A DNA stretch of 64,000 bases, from NCBI GenBank assembly GCA_021234155.1, contig JAJEKV010000280.1, positions 312,001-376,000 of the forward strand. Reading direction: 5' to 3'. Both the position numbers and the translations under genes were made by a program. The number at the start of each line of letters is the position of its first letter. The stretch's first letter is position 1. The notes under the pieces were generated by a model that saw nothing but the letters and a program-made list of their open reading frames with translations, made no database searches and was not told the origin of the DNA. The stretch comes from Isoetes taiwanensis (taxonomy: Eukaryota > Streptophyta > Lycopodiopsida > Isoetales > Isoetaceae). This document shows positions 55,969 through 64,000 of the stretch, one piece after another.

Positions 55969-56830
55969 CTTGAGTTAGCATGGAACTCGAAGAAGTCTCT
56001 ACAAGAAATATAATTTTACAATCATTTGCAACATTTGGAATTTATATTTGTAATGCATGCACCATTTGATAGTAATAGATAATTGTTTAATGCTAATTAT
56101 AAAATAACAATGTTATCATGTAGTTAAGACAATATCACAACATTGCCTATGTTGCAAGCTTCGTCTGCATGATTGTTTGCTATTCGATATAGAGCAATAC
56201 TATATGATGTTCTGTCATGAAAAAGTATTACATGATGCTACTAGGATGTGGGCAAGTACACAAACTCAGCACACCACTATGATAATGCAATAATGAGGTC
56301 TCTTTGTGCAAGCTCAACACACCACTACAATGTAGCTAATAGTGGGTACTTTTACATTAGAATTGGTAACCTTACTAGGCATATTGTATCCCATTTCACA
56401 TACATCTCAAACCCTAACTATTGGTCACAATTTTGCATATGAGGTTCATAAAATATGTATGAAATACACAATAAGCACTCAAATACATACATATACTTTT
56501 TCGTGAACTGTGTAGGTAACTCAATGATCATGTGCAAAAGAACTAGCAATCATGATGTGTTGGACGTAAAAGGATGGAATTAAAATGATGTGACACAATA
56601 CGCACATGTCTCTTTGGCAGGATCGTGCTTCGGAAGAGGGCATAGAAGATAGAGATGAGCTCTGCCATGGCGATGGTTAACAATCCCCACACGAGGATAT
56701 ATGTTGCAATATGACGTTCATACAAGAGTTTTTGAGAAATAAACAAACTCATGCCCAGCAACGTTGGGCACCATTATTAGTATTAGTGTAGGGGCATTTT
56801 GGTAAATTAATTATATGTACAAGAAACTTA

Positions 56831-56854
56831 TCGCGGCGGCCAAGGCCGCCGCGA
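56831..56854 (-). repeat. GC-rich hairpin, twin of the one at 11785
   Basis: Two 11-bp arms, TCGCGGCGGCC and GGCCGCCGCGA, around AA. On the minus strand it is followed by TAAGTTTCTTGTA, as in the 11.8-kb copy. Confidence 0.6.
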
Positions 56855-57639
56855 ACGTTTCTCTTCCCCAACGCGTCTATACATGCTAGAACATGCAGAA
56901 TTTGAATCTGCATTTTTTTGTCTTGTGTTCAGTGCCCGCACGATAGAAGAATATTGACCATAACGACTCGTTACGAAAGATGTTTTGTATTAAATCTCTA
57001 AGTTCAGAACAAAAAATTAATACCAACTTCATTATTACTGATAGTCACAATTCTATAAGGGCCTAAAACGAACTCTTTTCATCTGTTTGGCCTGTCATCT
57101 GCAGGTGTGTATGCAAAAGATGAAGATGACTTAATCCATATGCCATGCTCCAAGATGAAGATGACTTAATCCATATGCCGGGCTTCAAGATTTGGGGTTG
57201 CCGGATGATAATCCTAAGAACAAAAGAAGTGCTTAAAAAGAATCTCCCCAACAGACGTGCCAATAAATCCAACGGTACGTTTCGCGTGCGTCCGCGTAGA
57301 ATGCTTTGTTATAATACCATACGCATAAACAAATTTCCAAGCTGTTAAGATATTGTCGCCACGGTTCGAGATGCTACAACCGTAAACCAGCCCATATTAT
57401 TATCGCCCGTATAGGCATCAAATACATCATTTAAATACAAAGTGTATTAATCTAACGGCGGAGATTAAACCCAAGGAAATAGGAGAGAGAATTTGGACCC
57501 TTGCTAGTCGGGGGGATGCCTGGCGAGAAAAAGAGATGGGCGCATGGGCTAGGACCGCTTTTCCTCTGCGCCAAAAAATGCTATATAATAAGAAACGGCT
57601 CGGGATAGTCTTACCACGGTTTCGGGGATCCGGAGGAGA

Positions 57640-58400
57640 AAAACCGGCCTCGGTATCACCACCGGGGCTCGGCGGAATCCGTTTCAGGACCCCCGTTTCA
57701 CCGTCCGACACCGTGAGGCGACTGCTGCAATCACTGGGCCGTCCGCCCACCGACGCTTATCCGGGCCGTCCCGTGGTGTTTCCGCCTCGGGATCACCATC
57801 TTGTGATCCAGGCCTCGGGATCCCCAAGCGTGGCCGATAGCGGTGCGAAATCAGCCATGGAGATCCCGACCTCGGGATCACCGTCCACTAGCATGATGGC
57901 CGATAGCGGTACCGAAATCGCCGTGGAGATCCCCTCCTCGGGATCATCGCTTCTGGGAGGTCGTGATTTCCTCCTCAGGGGATCACCCACCTTGCGCATA
58001 CGGGCGATATCGGCGATCCGATATCGGCAGCGTTATCCCCTCGGGATCACCACCGTGGGGCGATATCGGCGGTCCGATATCGACAAGCGTTATCTCGCCT
58101 CGGGATCACCACCGTGGGCGTGGGACCATCTTGCCAGCGGGTTCGATATCACCGGTGTGATTCCCTCCTCGGGATCACCACCGCGCCGGCTGATATCGGC
58201 GGTCCGATATCGGCCAGCGTTATCCCGCCTCGGGATCACCACCGTGGGGGGCGATACTTGGCGTTCGATATCGGCGCGTTATCCCCGCCTCCGGGATCAC
58301 CACCGTGGGCCGTGGGACCATGCCGCCGATATACGGTGTGATTCCCTCCTCGGGATCACCACACGCGTCTGCGATATATCGGGCGTCCCCGTGGACACAT
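57640..58400 (+). repeat. GC-rich higher-order repeat with GGGATCACC and GATATCGGC words
   Basis: The block repeats CTCGGGATCACCACCGTGGG about ten times at ~45-75-bp spacing, interleaved with CCGATATCGGC-type palindromes. A ~184-bp larger unit (…GTGTGATTCCCTCCTCGGG…) recurs at ~58155 and ~58338. It produces a long open frame (57536-58444) that is repeat-derived, not a gene. Its GGGATCACC core is shared with the hairpin units at 59.1-60.7 kb. It lies directly upstream of the plus-strand gene at 58785. Confidence 0.8.
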
Positions 58401-58784
58401 CAAAGGCCCCTCGTTTGAGCGACGGGATTAAATCACGGGATTAAACACCGCACGCTATGCAATGAGCGTGATTAGGAGGGCGAAAGCTGGCGAAGCGGTC
58501 CAGACGTTGGCGCCCCGGGAGACGCATACGTGGGCGGTGGGGATTAGGAGGAAAGGAATTCGATACGGCGATGGCTAAGTCCGACATTTGTGCGCCAAGA
58601 TCCTTTGCCCTTTCCAGGCCGCTCGAGCGGAAAGGGCCATTTTTTGCCGAATCTACGCCAAGTGTTGTCATTTGCGCTTGACTTCTACCGATTAGTTTAA
58701 GGTAATAAACAGAGCCAGCGCCATCAGGAACTCTGTTTTTTTTGTATTCAAAGCTTATTTTAAGCCTTCACGTTTTTTTTACAG

Positions 58785-60263
58785 ATGGAGGAGTCGATTA
58801 ACCTGGAAATCAGCTTAAACACGTCTATTAACGAGAACTGGAATGGTGCATTAGAAGAAAACTCGGCCTGGAAGATGCCGGATTGCGTGAAAGAGGTTGG
58901 ATCTGACCAAGAGGTTCAATCCCCGAACAAAAAGAAATTAAGGGCAGAGGCCAGAGCCAAAGGGGTTTCGCCAAAGAAGGTTTCCCCATTTCCAGAGGGT
59001 TCGGTGGACGGTCAGTGGGAGGAGGAGGCAGGGGATCAAGAAAATGGAGAACTTGGTGCCACAAAGGGCAGCGGGGATGCAAAAAGTTAAAAAAAAAACC
59101 TCTGGCGCCTGATGGTGATCCCGGAGGTGGGGATCACCAACACGTGATCCCGTCCTCCGGGATCACCAGCTCAAAATACGGGAAAAAATTAGAAACCATT
59201 GGACCTTAGAACCTTGGAATAAAAAAAAGTTAAAAAAAAACCTCTGGCGCCTGATGGTGATCCCGGAGGTGGGGATCACCAACACGTGATCCCGTCCTCC
59301 GGGATCACCATCTCGCGGACGGGAAAAAATTTAAAACCATGGGACCTTTGAACCTTGGAATAGAAAAAAGTAAAAAAAAAAAACCCGTCCGCCAGATGGT
59401 GATCCCGGAGGTGGGGATCACCAACACGTGATCCCGTCCTCCGGGATCACCAGCTCGCGGACGGGAAAAAATTAGAAACCATTGGACCTTAGAACCTTGG
59501 ACACTTTACCACTTTACCATTACAAATTGAAATCAAGGGTTAACCGTTGTACAACGGATAGTACAACGGTTGATTCTTGAGTCTATATATATCCTTGCCT
59601 TAGTGGTTCTTGCTAGAAAGTAAGTTGGTTTCAATTGAGTTCAAGTAGCTAAGTGGACGGATGGTGAGGACCCGACAACGACTACAAAGAGAGGCGGTGC
59701 CATCAATGCCCCTGACCTTGAGGATATTCTCGTCCACTTGAATGAAATTGGGGAGGAAGTGGGGCTAGATCTCGCCCAACCCGGCAAAACATCAAAGCGT
59801 TCCAAAGTAAGCATGTTGTTGTCTTCCTTCACATTTATGTTCTACTTTCATACTAATCTTTTCAGCCATCTTTTCATGATCCCCTCATGCAGAGACCGTG
59901 GAGAATGGGGAATACAGAGAGACCCCTAGGCCTCTGGACAATGATCCCGGTCGGCCAAGCCACAGGGCATTGCTTTGGGAATTGAAGAAGTGCATTATCC
60001 AGGGCAAGCCTTTGAAGAATTTGCTAGCTACGGACATTGTCTGGGAAGGCAACACCCTAAAATCCTGCTTCGAGGAAATGTATGCTGCACGGAGGCTGCG
60101 AAAGAAGGTTCTAATTGGGCAAGTCCTAGAGGGGTCTGATCCATCCCTATGCGACATCTTCGATCACATCATGTGGACACTACCCTGTGGTGTGCCAGAT
60201 GTAACTGCTGAGGACGTCCGGGCAGAAGACATGGCAACAGTGCTTGATGTTGATTCAGAATGA
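58785..60263 (+). CDS. Unknown gene convergent to the MULE transposase (3 exons)
   Basis: Model: exon 1 58785 to ~59086 (ATG; Glu/Lys-rich, KKKLRAEARAKGVSPKKV); exon 2 ~59651-59811, ending at donor TCCAAA|GTAAGC; exon 3 59895-60263, ending TGA. Phases agree if intron 1 starts at the GTTAAAA near 59087 and ends TAG|CTAAG, and intron 2 ends at a CAGAG acceptor. The product is ~278 residues: a basic N terminus, an acidic middle (PDLEDILVHLNEIGEEVGLDL), and a compact C-terminal domain with ALLWELKKCIIQGKPLKNLL and YAARRLRKKVLIGQV. The family is not recognised. Hairpin repeats occupy intron 1 and both flanks. It is probably an element-encoded accessory protein, which is inference. Confidence 0.45.
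59090..59505. repeat. Array of three 142-bp units each forming a nested hairpin
   Basis: Core hairpins lie at 59114-59167, 59256-59309 and 59398-59451. Each has outer arms GGTGATCCCGGAGG / CCTCCGGGATCACC and an inner pair GGGATCAC / GTGATCCC around CAACAC. In the third unit a further outer pair, CCCGTCCGC / GCGGACGGG, extends the fold to ~80 bp. Between hairpins is an A-rich linker with ATTGGACCTTAGAACCTTGG. The array sits in the presumed first intron of the plus-strand gene. Confidence 0.9.
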
Positions 60264-60399
60264 TTCGGAATTAGAATGTCAGTTTTAGGCCATTGTAAGG
60301 CCCCATTGTAACTTATGATCCATTTGAAACATGCAAATGAATTGAATTAAACCATTGAGAGGCAAAGGTAATAAATAGACTATTTAAAATTACCATTGT

Positions 60400-60740
60400 A
60401 CCTTGGGGGGAAAAAGAATTAAAAAGTAATCCCGTCCGCCTGCTGGTGATCCCGGAGGTGGGGATCACCACACGTGATCCCATCCTCCGGGATCACCGGC
60501 CAAAGAGACGGGGATTAAATCGATAACCTTAGAACCATGGTACCTTAGGGGGCGAAAAAGAATTTCAATTTAATCCCGTCCGCCTGCGCGTGATCCCGGA
60601 GGTGGGGATCACCACACGTGATCCCATCCTCCCAGGGATCACCAAAGCGGGACGGGATTAGATTGATAACCTTAGAACCATGGTACCTTAGGGGGCGAAA
60701 AAGAATTAAAAAATAAATCCCGTCCTCCGGGATCACCAGC
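60400..60740. repeat. Second array of the same hairpin units (2.5 copies)
   Basis: Cores lie at 60445-60497 and 60590-60643 (the latter with changes in both arms), plus a right half arm at 60724-60737. Period ~145 bp, with the same CCCGTCC outer arm and ACCTTAGAACCATGG linker. It lies just downstream of the plus-strand gene stop. Confidence 0.85.
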
Positions 60741-60875
60741 CCATTTACCATTTACATAACTTTACCATTACATTTACCATTACATAACTTTACACTTTAC
60801 CATTACATTACCATTACAGTTTTCCATTACATTACACTACCATTACACTTTACCATTACACTTTACCATTACAGT
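60741..60875 (+). repeat. Degenerate (CATTAC)/(TTTACCA) simple repeat
   Basis: About 135 bp of interspersed CATTAC and TTTACCA words. No coding potential. Confidence 0.9.
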
Positions 60876-61169
60876 CATGTTTCAAGTCCTAAAATTTGGG
60901 AATCATGGTGCCTTGCAGGGAAGCCTCCATCTCAACTTCCTTCCAACTCTTCCTTGCTTTCTTCACCCTTTGTTTTCCAAGTTCTATCAGGGCTTCGGTA
61001 GTGACAAGCTAGTACCACAATTGACCTCCAAGGTAAGCTCGGGTAGACTTGATAGATTAGTGCTTGTGCCAGCTATGTGATCCATCTTCTCAAGTCTAAA
61101 GTCGAGTTTGCCTCATGAGAGAATGGGTTGCAACTAAAATGTTAGGATCTTTTTGAGCCCTAGACATCA

Positions 61170-63671
61170 CTCTAGCAATTACCTCCTCCAAGGATGCACG
61201 AGTTTTCTTGAAGTCCACTTGGTTGCTTGTTTGCAAGGGAGACTCTTCCCCTAGGCGCTACCTCAAGCACCTCGGATCCCCTGGTCTCCACAACTCTCTT
61301 GCACACCGGCCAGATGGCTTCGGTGGTCCATGCCCCCACCTATTGTCCCATATTGGGAACCCAAGACTGTAAGAGATCTTGATCCTTGTGAATTGCCAAG
61401 CATTTGCATAACTTTCACTGATGCTTACATAGATTACCCTTGGCTCCCCAAGGGCAATCACAACATGCCCAATTCTTGTGTGCTCCAAGCAACAAAATAC
61501 GGGCCTGTCCAAGAGTCTTTCGGTTTGCACTTCACCTCACCCTCCTCGAAGTTGGTAAATGTGACTTGTTAGATGCAATATTCCGAGCGCCTCTAATTGC
61601 GCACTCTACTATTTGTTCCTGTGAGGTGTTTACTACAAATCCATGTTCCTTCATAGATCTAGAACATAGCTATATATCAATCATTTGCAATGTAAATATG
61701 GTAAATATGCAAGGTAAATTAGACTAGGTAGTGGTATGTAAATGTTACCTCATGTAAGCCATGTGTGTCTCCACATTGTTAGTGAGAATGTAGAGCAACC
61801 AGTCAATTCTCCTGCCTCGAAGTGCACGTTTACATATGCCTAGGCGCAACTTAAGGGCAGCATGCCATGCCTCTATGGCAGCATTGGTCTCTTGATTTGA
61901 GTGCATGTACATTCTTGTAGCCAATACCCATTCACAGATGTTCTTAGTCCACTCCTTACTCATGTAGGCCGACAATTTTGGGTATTGAGGATACTTCCTC
62001 ACCAACTCTTCCAATCTCTTGATAGCTTCTTTCCTAACAGCTTCCCTGTACTCATGACCATACTCGTTGTCCCCTCTGGGACCCTGCGTCTTGTACATTA
62101 TATTCCCTAGCTCCTTGAACATTTCATTTCTATGCACCTTACTCCTTACATTTTTGCTTAGCCACTTAATCCAGGCTCTCCTCACATGCCAAATGCATAT
62201 TTGCACATGCACGTTTGGGAAGACCTACAAGTGCACAATGTCAGTCCATTGTGTTAGTGTTAGAAAGTATGCAAGAAAGTATGGCAAGAAAGTATACTTA
62301 CATTTTTTACCGCCTTGATCTCAGCATCAGCATCGTCAGTAATGATGCAAGAAGGGTGCCAATCCGGATCATCCAGGCATAATGAATCCTTCAGTGCTTT
62401 CAACCACTTAGCTATAGCCCTAGTTTTTTGAGAATTGGTTATGACATATGCCAATGGCAAGCCATTGCAATGGTCATCGAAGGCAATGAGTGTAAAAAGA
62501 TAGTACCTGGATAATAGAAACCAATAGCTCACATTGGATCTAGAATTGAAATGCTATTTCCATTTTAAATGGACTATGGAAAAGATCTAGAATGGAAATG
62601 AACACAAAGTAGTGTACCTCTTGTCATTAGTTTTGAAGGTTGCATCCATGCAAATGGCCCTATTCTTTCCAAACTTCAGCATTGCCTCTCTTTGGATTGG
62701 AGTCATCACTCCCAATTGGAACGTGTCACCATGTTCATACAAGAACACGGACTCTAGATGTTGTTGCACCCACATGTTGATGCTAGTGGGAAGGTCTTCA
62801 TGTAGCTTCCAAGTGTTTCTAACCACACTCTTCTCAATGTTGTAAACATCCGGGATCTTGACATGTCATCCCTACACATACTATCCTTGCCATGAACATC
62901 TAGTTTAAATCTCCACCTCTCCTCGTGCATGTTCATAACACTTAGGTGGGGTGTGCCAATGCACGCGAGCTTTTCTCTAACCCATTCCCTCAATTCACGA
63001 GAGATCCACGGTGCTAGCTTGAATCGATCCTTTCTCTCGTCGACAAATTTACCATGGCAAGGCTCACCTTGGAGATTTCTATGCTCAAACCCATAATAAG
63101 TAACTTGCGAGCATTCTGGGAGAAGGTAGAGTTGCCTAATGGTAAAATGGCATTGGCAGCCCCTACGCACACTCTCACCCCTCTCAATTCTTTTCCTGCG
63201 TGTGCCAGGTTGACGTGGTCCATTAGCAACCAGGTGAGTGTTCAAAGTCTTGTCCTGGGGACCATATGTGCACCAATACCTAGTTTGAGTGTTCAAAATT
63301 AGTGGATGAAAGTAGTGCATGTACATCTAAGAAATAAATATACTTCTGCTACAATGTTTTCTACTACAGAAACAAAAACAACAATAAACTAGAGGATAGG
63401 GTTTTAGAAATACATACCTTTTCATAGTTAAATAAGAATCTCTGGTTGGCCTCTTTAGCACCCTCTCGGGATTGGAACTCCTTAGGTAGAAGCTGCACGG
63501 TGCCACACAATTTCTTTGCTCTCCAAGAATGAAGTCTTCAACCCGGTTTGTTGGGAAGTAGCAGTCCACACAAGCATTTCTCCACCTCCTGTCGTCTGAA
63601 GGAACACGGGTGCTCTTCCGAAACCAGTGTAGGTTGCTGTGGTCGAAAATGCCATTAGGGGGTGACTCCAC
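61170..63671 (-). pseudogene. MULE transposase with SWIM zinc finger (5 exons, frameshifted)
   Basis: This would cut and paste a MULE-type DNA element. Exons (minus): 63671-63418, 63279-62619, 62506-62302, 62224-61749, and 61658 to ~61170, with GT-AG junctions in phase for the first four. Catalytic residues: first Asp in AICMDATFKTN (~62660), second in IITDDADAEIKAV (~62335), the WHVRRAW histidine (~62180), and Glu in TNAAIEAWHAAL (~61880). Exon 5 has the SWIM finger CDCPWGAKGNLCKH (~61430-61470). The N-terminal part holds a Cys/His-rich GCQCHF segment. Breaks: one extra base near 62860, another shift near 61560, and a stop just after the SWIM motif. The copy is thus probably inactive. Confidence 0.75.
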
Positions 63672-63685
63672 ATGTATTTCTGCAT

Positions 63686-64000
63686 GCAGCTGGGAATGGC
63701 GAGAAAGGGAGCTCAGGTATACGTTTCTTAACTCCTAAAAATAATCTTAAGCGGATAGATACGTGCTATCTTCTCCTCCAGCCCTAATCGTCCATAGCTG
63801 CCGGGGCCGCTTCGAACATCCGTCTGTGCATTTGCAGCAGCACAGAGAAATTCTGGAAGACAAATGTGGGATCCCGGAGGGTGGTTTCCAACATCCGAGG
63901 TGTCCAAATCTTAATGGTTGGTCCGTGCATGGGCTGACATGTTCAAAACCGGCCGCACGATCCGTCCACGCCCGCTGCCCCACCGTCGATTTTCATGCAT
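63686..64000. other. Possible terminal or promoter region of the MULE, no gene
   Basis: A GC-richer sequence upstream of the transposase start, with GGGATCCCGGAGGG at ~63869-63882 echoing the hairpin-unit core. The window ends here, so terminal repeats cannot be judged. Confidence 0.35.

Larger units (their letters stand above)
57420..63983. mobile_element. MuDR-like two-gene unit (right end outside window)
   Basis: A SWIM-type MULE transposase on minus (63671-~61170) and a convergent unknown gene on plus (58785-60263) are accompanied by hairpin-forming repeats found nowhere else in the window. The convergent layout is that of maize MuDR (mudrA/mudrB), but the plus gene is not recognised as mudrB. 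Terminal repeats and target duplication were not found, and the right end is probably beyond the window. The limits given are therefore approximate. Confidence 0.45.

Noticed and set aside
57536-58444. 302-codon open frame on plus
   Set aside because: It is produced by the GC-rich repeat array; composition and periodicity follow the repeats, and no domain is visible.
59090-60740. CRISPR-like array of repeats
   Set aside because: Units are long palindromic blocks with similar linkers, not short repeats with unique spacers, and the context is a plant transposon.

Overview
The window looks like nuclear DNA of a land plant with a repeat-rich genome. Reasons: spliceosomal introns, a plant-type PEP carboxykinase gene with 12 coding exons, Ty1/copia and Ty3/gypsy retrotransposons with initiator-Met tRNA primer sites, a SWIM-type MULE, and tRNA-derived SINEs. 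Almost every other coding trace belongs to, or lies beside, a mobile element. A non-flowering plant (fern- or lycophyte-like) is my guess from general texture, not something the sequence proves.

Layout. 0-4.8 kb: mostly non-coding, with a SINE, short tandem duplications and two possible exons. 4.83-9.43 kb: a pogo/Tigger-like DNA transposon with TA target duplication, a transposase on + and a small unknown gene on -. 9.4-12.2 kb: mostly empty, with a GC hairpin near 11.8 kb. 12.19-15.97 kb: a non-autonomous LTR element (LARD type) with 5-bp target duplication. 15.97-17.7 kb: a fragment of a PI3/4-kinase-like gene and one alpha-galactosidase exon. 18.7-19.85 kb: a decayed copia remnant cut by one end of a TIR transposon. 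20.4-26.9 kb: a PI3/4-kinase-like gene (-) broken by a complete copia element (21417-26115, TSD CCGTT) and a solo LTR (20699-21030, TSD CAGAA).

27.6-33.4 kb: a 5.8-kb TIR transposon (4-bp duplication AAAT) inserted in the gag of a decayed gypsy element that resumes at 33.4-35.3 kb. It carries a decayed FCP1/NIF-like phosphatase domain on + and a Cys-rich gene on -. 36.3-40.1 kb: PEP carboxykinase (-), the only convincing intact host gene. 40.7-43.4 kb: a ~0.46-kb direct repeat. 43.8-48.1 kb: a SINE-like head, a decayed gypsy element (-) holding a 457-bp MITE with 8-bp duplication, and a TRIM-like miniature LTR pair. 48-57 kb: AT-rich, with a GATA microsatellite and dispersed duplications. 57.4-64 kb: a MuDR-like unit with a transposase (-), a convergent unknown gene (+) and striking hairpin-forming repeat arrays.

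How it works together. Three DNA transposons here each seem to carry two convergent genes. Several insertions are nested, so target duplications give an order of events: gypsy, then TIR element; kinase gene, then copia and solo LTR; gypsy RT, then MITE. Exon boundaries were read by eye from splice consensus and reading frame. Nothing was searched against databases.
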